A DNA stretch of 64,000 nucleotides from Varunaivibrio sulfuroxidans (GCF_029318635.1 NZ_CP119676.1:2741001-2805000); one strand, 5' to 3'; numbered from the stretch's first letter, positions 19,101-27,482 are shown. Translations and numbers: made by a program. The notes: generated by a model not told the origin, from the sequence alone.

Positions 19101-19667
19101 ATGGCTGAATACGACCTGACAAGATTGAATTTTCTTATCGTTGATGACAACAAGCATATGCGTGCCCTTGTCAAAAGCATTCTGCACGCTTTGGGGGTGA
19201 AGAACGTTCTTGAGGCGCAGGACGGCGCCGATGCATTCAAGGAATTGCGCCATTTTCCCGCGGACATGATTATTTGCGACTGGAACATGTCTCCCCTCGA
19301 CGGCCTCGACTTCGTGCGCTTGGTGCGTACCGGCGCGGATAGCCCAAATCCCTTTGTCCCCATCATCATGTTGACCGGACACACGGAAATGAACCGGGTG
19401 ATGGAGGCGCGCGATTCGGGCGTGCACGAATTTCTCGCCAAGCCGATATCGGCGAAGAAATTGTATTCGCGGATCCGTTCAATTATCGAGCAACCCCGTC
19501 CCTTTGTTCGCGCCGGGCTGTATTTCGGCCCCGATCGGCGGCGAAAAACAAACCCCAATTACTCGGGACCGGAAAGACGCAAGGAAAACCAGGGCGAATC
19601 TTCTTCTTCACAGGAAGAGCCCGGGGAGCTTTCCCAAGATGAGGTGAATGCCCTTTTGAACGGGTAA
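19101..19667 (+). CDS. CheY-like response regulator with FliM-type C-terminal peptide
   Basis: A 188-residue protein. The receiver domain (about 10-130) has acidic pair DD at 15-16, phospho-acceptor Asp60 in MIICDWNMSPLDG, Thr in IIMLTGH and Lys in FLAKPIS. No output domain follows. The rest is a hydrophilic tail with FGPDRRRK and SGPERRKE, then a final LSQDEVNALLNG (177-188). That ending strongly resembles the N-terminal CheY-binding peptide of FliM (LSQxEIDALLNG). The neighbouring gene encodes an HPt protein, so both probably belong to one phosphorelay, perhaps linked to motility. The tail is visible; the link to FliM is inferred. Confidence 0.88.
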   Translation: MAEYDLTRLNFLIVDDNKHMRALVKSILHALGVKNVLEAQDGADAFKELRHFPADMIICDWNMSPLDGLDFVRLVRTGADSPNPFVPIIMLTGHTEMNRVMEARDSGVHEFLAKPISAKKLYSRIRSIIEQPRPFVRAGLYFGPDRRRKTNPNYSGPERRKENQGESSSSQEEPGELSQDEVNALLNG

Positions 19668-19770
19668 GGGGCATGACCGTCGATGTGTTCATAAAAAGTT
19701 CCGGTTTTTGAGTTGCGGGCGGCGCCCGTACGTGTGATGGCGAATACAAAGAGTTAAGAAAGGTCGGCCA

Positions 19771-20268
19771 ATGGCAGAAGATGATGCGACGCTCCCACAA
19801 ATCATAAATCCACCCAATACCCTACAAGGGAAAATTTCCAAGGGGGGCGCGGGCGCTGTCGATCTGGCGGCGTTGGAACGGGCCGAACAGGTCATCGCAA
19901 ATCTGGCCGGCGATTACCTCCTGTGGGCGGAAGATGATTTGGTTCGTCTGGAAAAGGTGTTTGGCGATCTCAAGGCGAATCCGGGGGGAAGCAAAGATAA
20001 AATCCATGAAATTTTCCAAATTTCCCATGATATGAAAGGCCAAGGCGGGAGTTTTAACTACCCGCTGATGACCGCCGTCGGCGACCGTTTGTGCCGGCTG
20101 GTGGAAAAATGGGAAAAAGCCGGCAAGAAGGAAATCGAGATGATCGGTCTGCACGTCAATGCAATGAAATTGATCATCTCTCAACGCATGGAGGGCGACG
20201 GCGGGCCCGAAGGGCAAAAATTGCTCAATGGATTGACCTTGATGGTCAATAAATTTTCCGGCGGGTAA
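19771..20268 (+). CDS. HPt domain protein
   Basis: A 165-residue protein with a histidine phosphotransfer domain (about 70-160). The signature IFQISHDMKGQGGSFNY places phospho-accepting His86, followed by the usual Lys-Gly. A hydrophilic N-terminal part of some 35 residues has no recognised domain. It lies 103 bases after the CheY-like gene, on the same strand, and likely shuttles phosphate to or from it. A bidirectional terminator follows. Confidence 0.82.
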   Translation: MAEDDATLPQIINPPNTLQGKISKGGAGAVDLAALERAEQVIANLAGDYLLWAEDDLVRLEKVFGDLKANPGGSKDKIHEIFQISHDMKGQGGSFNYPLMTAVGDRLCRLVEKWEKAGKKEIEMIGLHVNAMKLIISQRMEGDGGPEGQKLLNGLTLMVNKFSGG

Positions 20269-20382
20269 TCCTCCTGCAAGGTGATGGGGCCGTTTTACAT
20301 GGTGTGGTCATGCGGCGTAATTGGGCGGAACGCATGGTCTGGCGTGGGCGTTTTCTCGAGATACGGATGATTGCGAGAAGAT

Positions 20383-20423
20383 AAAAAACACCTGCCGGCA
20401 ACATGTTTCCGGCAGGTGTTTTT
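20383..20423. terminator. Bidirectional rho-independent terminator
   Basis: A near-perfect stem (AACACCTGCCGG with CCGGCAGGTGTT) is flanked by an A-run on the left and a T-run on the right. It serves both the HPt gene and the convergent cupredoxin gene. Confidence 0.88.
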
Positions 20424-20461
20424 CGTTTGATCGCGCGCCGGGGCGCGCGGCTCGGGGTGGG

Positions 20462-20899
20462 TTACTTTACCGTAAAATACTCGTGCATGCCCGCCATGAA
20501 GTGGCCGGGTTTGTTGCAGAAAAGCTCGTAAAGTCCAGGGGTAAGGTTGAGCGTCAGGGTGCCGGTTTTGCCGGGGTCGGTTTCGGAAATTTCACCCAGG
20601 GAGGAAATTTTATCCTCGGGGATGCGCCCGGAATTGGCGTCGTAGGGCAATTTTTCGTTTTTGTTCTTGACCCTTACGACCAACATTTCATGAACGGTGC
20701 CGTCCTGTGATGTGTTGGTGCCCTGAAAGGTGATTTTTCCGGCCGGCGCGCTGTGCCGCGAAAGTTTGAGTTTCATGTTCATGCCGTCGTTCCACATTTG
20801 AACCTTGACAATGGTTTCCGCCGCCTTCGCATCCTGGACGTGCACCAGGGTAAGGCTCACCCCAAAAGCGAATAGGGCCAAAATCAGGTATTTTTTCAT
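20462..20899 (-). CDS. Periplasmic cupredoxin
   Basis: A 145-residue secreted blue-copper protein. A signal peptide (MKKYLILALFAFGVSLTLVH, cleaved near ...AKAAE) precedes a single cupredoxin domain. The type 1 copper ligands are visible: His70 in TVHEM, then Cys128, His133 and Met138 in FCNKPGHFMAGM. The partner in electron transfer is unknown; no oxidase or reductase gene is adjacent. The ATG at 20899, with GGGAGAG upstream, is preferred over one six codons earlier. Confidence 0.9.
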   Translation of the reverse strand: MKKYLILALFAFGVSLTLVHVQDAKAAETIVKVQMWNDGMNMKLKLSRHSAPAGKITFQGTNTSQDGTVHEMLVVRVKNKNEKLPYDANSGRIPEDKISSLGEISETDPGKTGTLTLNLTPGLYELFCNKPGHFMAGMHEYFTVK

Positions 20900-21902
20900 A
20901 TTAAAGCTCTCCCTCATGATAGAGTCTCTCCCTCATTTTTTTATGTTTCTTCAAAGGTTACGATGATGCCTAACTCGAAGCATTAAGCCGGCATAGTGGT
21001 CAAATTCGGCGTGCTTTGTTCTTTTCCTCGGAGAAAAAATGTAAAATCGTCTCTTTGCGCCTTTTCTCCGAGTCCCTCGATGTTTCGTCCCCTTTTCGTC
21101 AAGAAAAGTTTTGCAATGAGAAGTCACCTAACGCTCCGGCGGTGATGCCGGATATATACGCCTGCGGTTGTCGAGGACTGACCAAGCCGGAGTGGCTTAA
21201 CCTTGCAGCGGGTGCCTCCCTCTAAAGCACAAGATGCACGCTTTCCCCCATCATGCCCCGGAATGCTTTTTAGGCGTGGGAGCGCGGGGGGGCGTCTCCT
21301 TTAATGTTTTTTTTATTATGCGGGGATTTTTTAATTTATCAAGGAATAATCTAAATTATTTAAAACAAGATTCACAAAAAATGCAAAAAATAGACTTAAT
21401 TACCATTATAGCTAAAGATTAGTAATGTCTTATATGCTTTATATTTGCTTTGTTATTTAAGTTTTTTATTATATTACTATAACCTAATTAATAAATAATA
21501 ATTTTTAAAAAATTATTATTTATTAGATAAAGCTATCTCATTATTTTTTTAATTAAACATTATGAAATATTTTATATGTTCCGCTCGATATAAAATTATG
21601 AATAAGTATTCTTATTATTCTAATTTTACTTTTAGGGTGTTGTGGGCGCGTCCGTTGGTTGGGGTCGTTTATTTTATGTGAATATGGATGTTGCGTGGCC
21701 TGTGCGAGTTATTCTCGTGTTGTGGCGCGGTTTTTTAAGTTGTGGGCTTTTGGCGTCGCCGTCATGTCCGCGCATCGGAGGCTCCCGTCGCGGCGCAAGG
21801 GGGGGGCTCAGCGTGCTTTTCCTCTACAAGGTTTTGGCGTACTGTCCGGCGTTCGCGTTTCGGCCGGCGATGCTTGCGATGACAAGGAGCCTCTTTTTCA
21901 TT
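20900..21902. other. Long intergenic region with an AT-rich core
   Basis: About 1 kb without a convincing gene. Roughly 21310-21640 is strikingly AT-rich compared with its surroundings and contains the palindrome at 21489-21525 and a small AGATA/TATCT hairpin just after it. Open frames here have unlikely composition. The switch back to GC-rich sequence near 21640 is abrupt. Confidence 0.6.
21489..21525. repeat. Perfect 37-bp A+T palindrome
   Basis: Two 18-base arms made only of A and T (left arm TAATAAATAATAATTTTT, right arm its exact complement) are separated by one base. It lies in the AT-rich region between the cupredoxin and the small membrane protein gene. It could form a cruciform or bind a nucleoid protein; function unknown. 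Confidence 0.75.
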
Positions 21903-22172
21903 ATGGCGTGGATGAAAACTATTTTTGAAGCACCGTTTCGGGGGCTTGCCGTTATGGTTCATGTTTACGCCACCAATCGGCGTTGGGTGGCGGCGCGCAT
22001 GGCGGCCCCCCGCGCGCGCGCGCTTATGAAGGGGGCCATCGCGGTGACGATGGTGGTCTGGATCGTGATCTGGTTGGTCGCCGGTGAGCGGCAACGCGCC
22101 CGATTGACCGAGGCCATGAAATCCTTTTGGGCGCCGCCCACCCAATCGATCGAGACCGATACATCAAAGTGA
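21903..22172 (+). CDS. Small single-pass membrane protein, hypothetical
   Basis: An 89-residue reading frame with AAGGAG ten bases before the ATG at 21903. Residues 50-68 form one hydrophobic helix (AIAVTMVVWIVIWLV), preceded by a basic stretch rich in Arg and Ala. No family was recognised. Codon use in this part fits the genome, whereas the upstream extension of the same frame does not, which supports the internal start. A second ATG three codons in is also possible. Confidence 0.45.
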   Translation: MAWMKTIFEAPFRGLAVMVHVYATNRRWVAARMAAPRARALMKGAIAVTMVVWIVIWLVAGERQRARLTEAMKSFWAPPTQSIETDTSK

Positions 22173-22255
22173 GCGGTTCTTCGAGGGGCATTTCTTAAAA
22201 AGACAAGCACACGGGAGGGCGTTCGAGAGGGGGAGGGCGCCCGAGGCGGAAAATC

Positions 22256-22699
22256 TTATCCTCTGTTCTTCAGTCCATGCTCTTGTGGGGCGCACATCAC
22301 GCGCGCCAAGGGTTGGGGGGCGCTGTTTTCTCCGGCGCGCGTCATGTATAGATAGACGCTCTCGGTCGATGGCAATCGCGGCTCATGGGCGTGAAATGTC
22401 GCACTTTGTCCTTGTTTGAGACGCAGGCTACGGGATGGAAGCGATGTGGCCATGCGCGCCGCCTTCAGGGTGAACACGGCGCGGCGAGAAAAATCATCGC
22501 CAACATTCCTGACTCGAAATCCGGGTGCGCCTTTGTAACACAGGGGGCGAATGTCCAGGTTGTGGATTTTCGATATCTCTTGATGTCGTGCTTCGCCCGA
22601 TGTCACAGTGGCGTGTGCCGTTGAGGAAAACGCCGCCAGGAGCGCCAATAAGGTCGCGCTCATCAAAGATTTTCCAAAACGGCATACTGTATTTTGCAT
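22256..22699 (-). CDS. Secreted hypothetical protein
   Basis: A 147-residue protein with a signal peptide (about residues 1-29, with LMSATLLALLAAFSSTAHA) and a mature part of about 115 residues. Two cysteines (in IRPLCYKG and ARVMCAP) may form a disulfide. The mature part reads like a single beta-rich domain (GFRVRNVGDDFSRRAVFTL), but no family was recognised. The ATG at 22699 is chosen because it gives a clean signal peptide; the frame extends upstream through a tandem DNA repeat. Confidence 0.6.
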   Translation of the reverse strand: MQNTVCRFGKSLMSATLLALLAAFSSTAHATVTSGEARHQEISKIHNLDIRPLCYKGAPGFRVRNVGDDFSRRAVFTLKAARMATSLPSRSLRLKQGQSATFHAHEPRLPSTESVYLYMTRAGENSAPQPLARVMCAPQEHGLKNRG

Positions 22700-22718
22700 T
22701 TTACGCCTCGCGACCTTG

Positions 22719-22767
22719 GCTTTTTTAAAACTAAGTGGGGGGGCTTTTTTAAAACTAAGAGGGGGGC
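22719..22767. repeat. Tandem repeat, two units of about 24 bp
   Basis: Two adjacent copies of GCTTTTTTAAAACTAAG followed by a G-run lie just upstream of the secreted-protein gene. They differ by a single T/A change plus one base in the G-run. They may be part of the promoter region. Confidence 0.7.
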
Positions 22768-22855
22768 GGATTCGGGCGGAAACCCCCCTTCGCGCCCCGG
22801 AGGTCAAAATTACGACCTAGGCATGATTGGGGTTTGATCGAGGTGTGAACGGATT

Positions 22856-23614
22856 GTGACTGAACCTGGCGCCGAAATGAGCCGAAGCATCTTGATTGTC
22901 GAGGATGATGAATTCGTGCGCGCGCTCATCGCGCTTTATTTGGAAAATGCCGGATATCGGGTTGTCCAGGTTGGTTCCGGACATGACATGTTCATCGCGT
23001 TGGAAAAAGCCCCGGCAGATCTCGTTTTGCTGGATTTGAATCTGCCCGATGAGGATGGGATCGTGTTGGCGCGCAAATTGCGCGCGCGTTCCGGTGTGCC
23101 CCTGATGATCCTTACGGCGCGCGAGCATAGCGGAGATCGGATCGCCGGGTTGGAGGTGGGGGCCGATGATTATGTCACCAAATCCGTGGCTCCCGAGGAA
23201 TTTTTATTGCGGGTGCGTAATTTATTAGCGCGCCGGGCGGGCGCGGGAGCTTCCGTGCCGGCGGCTTCGCGCGCAGGGAAGGCGCGCATGCCGTTGGTCT
23301 TTGCCGGTTGGTTGATGGACCTGGATGGTTTTACCCTCACCGCGCCGGATGGGCGGGATGTGGCCTTGACGCCAGGGGAATTTGCCCTTCTCGGCGCGCT
23401 GGTGCGTCAATCCGGGCGGGTTTTGAGCCGCGGTCAGCTCCTTGATGCGCTCAGCGGGTGCGATGATGGCCCTTCCGATAGAATGATCGACGCATATATC
23501 AGCCGGATTCGCAAAAAAATTGAACGTGACCCTAAAAATCCAGAATTTATTCTGACGATTACGGGGGTCGGCTACAAATTCAATCCGCATACCCAAAAAA
23601 CGCCCTCCGTCTAA
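22856..23614 (+). CDS. Orphan OmpR-family response regulator
   Basis: A 252-residue regulator without an adjacent kinase. The receiver domain has EDDEF, phospho-acceptor Asp60 in DLVLLDLNLPDEDG, Thr in LMILTARE and Lys in YVTKSVAPEE, where the residue after Lys is Ser in place of the usual Pro. The winged-helix domain ends with IDAYISRIRKKIERD and TITGVGYKF. It resembles TorR/ArcA-type regulators. The start may be this GTG or the ATG at 22877, seven codons in. Targets are unknown. Confidence 0.9.
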   Translation: MTEPGAEMSRSILIVEDDEFVRALIALYLENAGYRVVQVGSGHDMFIALEKAPADLVLLDLNLPDEDGIVLARKLRARSGVPLMILTAREHSGDRIAGLEVGADDYVTKSVAPEEFLLRVRNLLARRAGAGASVPAASRAGKARMPLVFAGWLMDLDGFTLTAPDGRDVALTPGEFALLGALVRQSGRVLSRGQLLDALSGCDDGPSDRMIDAYISRIRKKIERDPKNPEFILTITGVGYKFNPHTQKTPSV

Positions 23615-24093
23615 ATTTTTCTCCCCGCTCAGGTCCGCCCGGGCCTGCCTAAGTTCGCCCCGTCGTACGCCGTACTTGGAGGGAGGGCGTCTCGTCGCCG
23701 CGTCCGTAAAGGCGCCAAGAGCGATAACGGCAATCCGCCAAAGAGTGTAATGATATATAAACAATGCAACTATATAGTTGATTGGCGGATCATATTGTGT
23801 TTCATTCCTTGAATACATCAATATGTATGCGCGTGAGTTGTCGCGCACGGTTATCTATTCAGGCGTGTGCGGCGTGATCCAAGAGGGGCGGATTCTGAAA
23901 GGAAAAGAAATATTGGACTGAACGAGCGATGAAAACATGACTCCGTTGTCGATTTGCCGCGCCTTGCTTTAGGGACCGTGGCGTTGGGTATCCGCCTTCT
24001 CGGGCGCCGCGCCGGTGGTGGCCGCAACAAGGGTGGCGACGGTGTTTTTTATGGTTATCGGAACGAAGCCTCCAAAATGAATAGGACGTCATC
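23615..24093. other. Intergenic region with a 14-bp palindrome
   Basis: No gene is supported on either strand. CAACTATATAGTTG at 23767-23780 is a perfect palindrome in a locally AT-rich stretch and could be an operator. The region precedes the heme-oxygenase-like gene, so its promoter should lie here. Confidence 0.5.
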
Positions 24094-25170
24094 ATGCAAA
24101 CTGAACTGTATTCGACCTTTATGACCGTGTACCGGGCGGACGACATTAGCGTCGTGCTGGATACGCCGGAAAAAAACGAGGTGTTTTTCACTGCGATCGA
24201 GCGGGTGGTGCATAAGGCCTTTCTGTTGAATGACGATGCGGCGCTTTTGAGCGTGCACCGCATTCTTTTTGAAATATATTTCACCACGATCGCGCGCCCG
24301 TCGCCGGAAATCAGCGTCAACCAAAATCATCCGGTGATCGCACGGGTGCGCCATATGATCGAGCAGCGTTGGTTGGTGTCTCTACGGGAAAAATTGGGAA
24401 GCGAGTTGCGCCGGGCGGTTCACGGCGACGACGCGGATTTCATCCATTGGGTCGCTCAGTTGGCGAAAGACGCGAAATTGGAAGAACATCCGCTGTTCGA
24501 TTATTTGGGGTCGAACGAATCGTCTCTGGAAGATTTTTACACCTTCTTCAAGTTTGAAGGGCTTGTCGCCAGCACGTTCGTCGATTTGGTCGCCCTTTCG
24601 GTGGTCGGCAACGGGGGCAGCGCCCTCATGGAAACGGCGAGCAATCTTTTCGATGAACTGGGCAGCGGAGATCCGAAACAGAAGCATACCAATTTGTACC
24701 GTCAGTTGGTGCGGCTGTTCGAATCCAATGAGGCCCAGTTGTCGGACATGGACATCGTCGAACTGTCCACGCGTCTTTTCGATTGGCGTGGGTATGCCGG
24801 GTTCAACCTGTTTATGTGCTTCGCCACCAATCGTTCTCAGTATTTCGAGAATATCGGATGTTTGGGATTCGCCGAACTGGTCGATCCCGTGGTGCAGAAT
24901 TTGATCGTCAGTCTCAGCCTAGGTAAGGGCATTCGCGCCGAAAACTTGAATTACTACAGCGATCATGGTGCGTTGGACGTGGAGCACGGTGAGGGTTGGT
25001 TATCCAATGTCATCGCCCCGGCGGTTACCGCGTACCCCAACATCAAGGAAAAAATAGCCTTTGGCGTGTTGTGTCGATTGGATACGTCGAGGAGGTATTT
25101 CGACAGTATTTACGAGCGCGTTGCGGGGGTCACGCCGGCGGTGTTGGACCGCGCCGTCAGCGGACAGTAA
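24094..25170 (+). CDS. Heme-oxygenase-like iron-containing redox enzyme family protein
   Basis: A 358-residue cytoplasmic, mostly alpha-helical protein resembling the heme-oxygenase-like diiron oxidase family. Recognisable parts are the SSLEDFYTFFKFEGLVAST helix, the ENIGCLGFAELVDP segment and the ALDVEHGEGWLSNVI helix near residue 290, whose Asp, His and Glu fit metal ligands. Characterised relatives use two iron ions to oxidise or cleave small substrates. No substrate genes lie nearby and the gene is single, ending in a strong terminator. The family call is from the motif pattern only. Confidence 0.65.
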   Translation: MQTELYSTFMTVYRADDISVVLDTPEKNEVFFTAIERVVHKAFLLNDDAALLSVHRILFEIYFTTIARPSPEISVNQNHPVIARVRHMIEQRWLVSLREKLGSELRRAVHGDDADFIHWVAQLAKDAKLEEHPLFDYLGSNESSLEDFYTFFKFEGLVASTFVDLVALSVVGNGGSALMETASNLFDELGSGDPKQKHTNLYRQLVRLFESNEAQLSDMDIVELSTRLFDWRGYAGFNLFMCFATNRSQYFENIGCLGFAELVDPVVQNLIVSLSLGKGIRAENLNYYSDHGALDVEHGEGWLSNVIAPAVTAYPNIKEKIAFGVLCRLDTSRRYFDSIYERVAGVTPAVLDRAVSGQ

Positions 25171-25223
25171 AGCGTGTCGCCCTGGGGGGCGAAAGCCTTC
25201 GTGGTGGCGAAGAACGCGAGGCG

Positions 25224-25258
25224 AAAAAAGGCCGCCCATCTTTCGATGGGCGGCCTTT
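25224..25258. terminator. Bidirectional rho-independent terminator
   Basis: A 13-bp stem (AAGGCCGCCCATC with GATGGGCGGCCTT) with a 4-base loop, preceded by an A-run and followed by TT. It separates the convergent heme-oxygenase-like and tupA genes. Confidence 0.85.
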
Positions 25259-25299
25259 CGATGTTTCCGTCGCGCCCCAGCCGTGCGGTAAAGTGGGGG

Positions 25300-26124
25300 T
25301 TACCCGTTATTGGCGTCCGGCGTGAACAAAAGCTTGCCGTGCAGGCGGTACGCCCCGATCGTTTTCTGGCCTTCCGGCGAGATCAGCCAATCGATGAAAG
25401 TCTGGCCGTCTTTGGCTTTAACTTGGGGGAATTTTTTCGGATTGACCAAAATGACGCCATAGGGGTTGAACAGGGCCTTGTCTCCCGCGCACAAGATTTT
25501 CAGGTCGGCCTTGTTTTTGAAGCTGATCCAGGTGCCCCGGTCGCTCAAGGTATAGGCGTTCATGGATGCGGCGGTGTTGAGTGTCGCGCCCATGCCCGAA
25601 CCCGTGGACCGGTACCAGGTCCCCGAAGCCTTATTGACATTGACGTCGGCTTTTTTCCACAACTCGTTCTCTTTTTTGTTGGTTCCGCTGTTGTCGCCCC
25701 GGGAAACGAAGGGAAGTTTGGCGGCGGCGATTTCCTTAAGCGCCCGGGCGGCGCTTTTGCAGCCCTTGATATGGGCGGGGTCGGTTTTCGGGCCGACGAT
25801 GATGAAATCGTTATACATGACGCCGTAACGCCGGACACCATACCCTTCGGCGACAAATTTTTCTTCCGACGGGCGATGGTGAACGAGTAAAACGTCGGCA
25901 TCGCCATTTTTCGCGATGCGGATGGCGTGTCCTGTGCCTACCGCGACGACGTGTACATGGATTCCGGTTTTTTTAGTGAAAATCGGAAGAAGATAATCCA
26001 AAAGTCCGGAATTTTGCGTCGATGTCGTAGACGCGACGGTGATGAAGCGCTCGGCGGCCCCGGCCGGGATCGCCGCGGCGCTGAGGATTAGGGCGAGTAG
26101 CGCTCCGAAAAAAGTTTTTTTCAT
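25300..26124 (-). CDS. tupA: Tungstate-binding periplasmic protein of an ABC transporter
   Basis: A 274-residue secreted solute-binding protein. A signal peptide (about residues 1-23, ending AGA) is followed by the TupA signature TTSTQNSGLLDYLLP, AVGTGHAIRIAKNGDADVLLVH and RGDNSGTNKKE. TupA proteins bind tungstate very tightly and deliver it to TupB/TupC. Neither the permease nor the ATPase gene is in the neighbourhood. The gene is divergent from a modE-like regulator, with a ModE-type operator between them. AAGGAATT lies before the start. Confidence 0.92.
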   Translation of the reverse strand: MKKTFFGALLALILSAAAIPAGAAERFITVASTTSTQNSGLLDYLLPIFTKKTGIHVHVVAVGTGHAIRIAKNGDADVLLVHHRPSEEKFVAEGYGVRRYGVMYNDFIIVGPKTDPAHIKGCKSAARALKEIAAAKLPFVSRGDNSGTNKKENELWKKADVNVNKASGTWYRSTGSGMGATLNTAASMNAYTLSDRGTWISFKNKADLKILCAGDKALFNPYGVILVNPKKFPQVKAKDGQTFIDWLISPEGQKTIGAYRLHGKLLFTPDANNG

Positions 26125-26199
26125 GATTTAAATTCCTTGGCTGGACCAAAAATTTGAAATACGGGGCGGCGAAGTTGTGAACCTTAGAGAAATCAATCG

Positions 26200-26223
26200 C
26201 GTTGTGATATTATTAGCATAACG
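26200..26223. promoter_or_regulatory. Probable ModE-type operator
   Basis: A 24-base imperfect palindrome with ends CGTTGTG and CATAACG and a 10-base centre. The ends and the overall length match the molybdate-responsive ModE operator of the E. coli modA promoter as I recall it (CGTTAT...ATAACG). It lies between tupA and the modE-like gene, so it may control both. Confidence 0.6.
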
Positions 26224-26325
26224 GCGGCATCCTCACTCACGTCAACGACGGTTGTCAAGACGCGTGTTTTGTTATTGTTTGTTCGGGGCGCGTTAATTGG
26301 CGGGCTTCGAAAGGAGAGGGGCGAC

Positions 26326-26691
26326 ATGTCGAGCGAGGAAACGCTAAATCTGCAGCTGCGGCTTAAAATACGTCTTGAAAATGGGACGATTGGGCCAGGC
26401 AAGATCGCCCTTTTGGAGCATGTGGAGAAGGAGGGGTCGATTTCCGCCGCCGGGCGGGCGTTGGGTGTGCCGTTCCGCCGTGCGTGGCTTTTGATAGAGA
26501 CGCTAAACCAAGCCTTAGGGCGGCCCGTCGTGCAGACGACGCAAGGAGGGCGTTCGGGAGGGGGGGCCAAACTCACGCCTCTCGGCGCACGGGTCGTCGC
26601 CTTGTATCGCGGCGCGCAGGCGCAAACAGACGCCCTGCGAGTGGAACTGCGTGAATCTTTGGCGCGCGCGCTAGACGCCCCGGATTCGTGA
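26326..26691 (+). CDS. ModE N-terminal-type winged-helix regulator
   Basis: A 121-residue DNA-binding protein matching the N-terminal winged-helix domain of ModE (KIALLEHVEKEGSISAAGRALGVPFRRAWLLIETLN, followed by TTQGGRSGGGAKLTPLG). The C-terminal molybdate-binding Mop domains are absent, as in many short ModE-like regulators. The ATG at 26326 is chosen because GGAGAGGGG precedes it. Its neighbour tupA and the operator suggest control of oxyanion uptake; how the metal is sensed is unclear. Confidence 0.85.
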   Translation: MSSEETLNLQLRLKIRLENGTIGPGKIALLEHVEKEGSISAAGRALGVPFRRAWLLIETLNQALGRPVVQTTQGGRSGGGAKLTPLGARVVALYRGAQAQTDALRVELRESLARALDAPDS

Positions 26692-26810
26692 TGGATTTCA
26701 TCTTCGCAGCGCTGCATCCCGTGGTAAGGCCACGCCGGCATTTTAAAGCCGGGCGGTTCTGTCCGTCGCGCCGCGTTCTCTTGCGCTTACGCTGCCTGTA
26801 GTTAAGGGAG

Positions 26811-26842
26811 AAGCCCCCTTTCCAACGGGGAAAGGGGGCTTC
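26811..26842. other. Strong hairpin between convergent genes
   Basis: AAGCCCCCTTTCC and its near complement GGAAAGGGGGCTT form a stable stem between modE and the glycine-rich protein gene. Neither side has a clear T-run, so it may act as a weak terminator or an RNA-stabilising hairpin. Confidence 0.5.
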
Positions 26843-26876
26843 CGCAGCGGTTATGGTAGGGTAAAAAGGGGGCTAA

Positions 26877-27416
26877 TTACCGCATACCACCACCGTGTCC
26901 ACCACCGCTTGAACTCCCGGATCCGCCGCCGGAACCTCCGCCAAAGCCGCCGCCGGAACCTCCGCCGATGCCGCCGCCGGAACCTCCGCCGATGCCGCCG
27001 CCGGAACCGCCATGACTGGCGCGTTCACCGTAGATGCTGGCGCCTCGGCCAAAGAGGCTTTTCGCTTTAGCGTGTTTTTCCTGTGTTTTTTGGGTGTTTT
27101 CAGCGACGTTTGGCGTGTTTGGAACGCCGAGAAGATCCTTCTTTTCCTGAATCCGCGCCTTAATGGTCTCGCGCAGCGCCCGCGTCAGGTCTTGACGCTC
27201 TTGGGCGCTCTTGGCGTTTTGCATTTGCGCTTGGTACTGCTGTTTTTCGGCGGGAGTTAGCATTTGCTCGCCGGGAAACGTCGCCAAATTTTGAACGTCG
27301 GTGGCGCCCGTTGTCGGCGTGGTCGCCTCCTGGGCGTGGGCGTAAATCGGCCCCGCTAAAATCAACGCCAGGGCGGCGAAGGGAAGGTGGGTCAGGGGGA
27401 AACGAGAACGTGTCAT
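26877..27416 (-). CDS. Secreted protein with a glycine-rich repeat tail
   Basis: A 179-residue protein. A signal peptide (ending near IYAHAQE) precedes a helical, Gln/Lys-rich central region (residues 50-110, EKQQYQAQMQNAKSAQERQD) that could form a coiled coil. Residues 135-179 are almost wholly Gly and Ser, with repeats SGGGIGGG, ending GGGHGGGMR. The ATG at 27416 has AAGGAGAG upstream; the frame's earlier start at 27464 falls in an operator. It is divergent from the DUF6502 gene across three palindromes. The tail closely resembles that of the DUF5666 lipoprotein nearby. Function unknown. Confidence 0.75.
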   Translation of the reverse strand: MTRSRFPLTHLPFAALALILAGPIYAHAQEATTPTTGATDVQNLATFPGEQMLTPAEKQQYQAQMQNAKSAQERQDLTRALRETIKARIQEKKDLLGVPNTPNVAENTQKTQEKHAKAKSLFGRGASIYGERASHGGSGGGIGGGSGGGIGGGSGGGFGGGSGGGSGSSSGGGHGGGMR

Positions 27417-27447
27417 GAGGCTCTCCTTGAGTGAGGAAGTAATAAAT

Positions 27448-27464
27448 ATGGGAAAATTTCCCAC
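27448..27464. promoter_or_regulatory. Palindromic operator 1
   Basis: ATGGGAAAATTTCCCAC, a 17-bp near-perfect palindrome (GGGAAA/TTTCCC core), in the divergent region between the glycine-rich and DUF6502 genes. Its centre lies 35 bp from that of operator 2. Confidence 0.65.
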
Positions 27465-27482
27465 TTATGATTTTTGTTATAT

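Noticed and set aside
21234-21422. Small open frame in the AT-rich region as a toxin or peptide candidate
   Set aside because: No ribosome-binding site and composition follows the local AT richness.
21642-21902. Longer start (21642) for the small membrane protein
   Set aside because: The extra 87 residues are of unlikely composition and no ribosome-binding site precedes that start, whereas AAGGAG precedes 21903.
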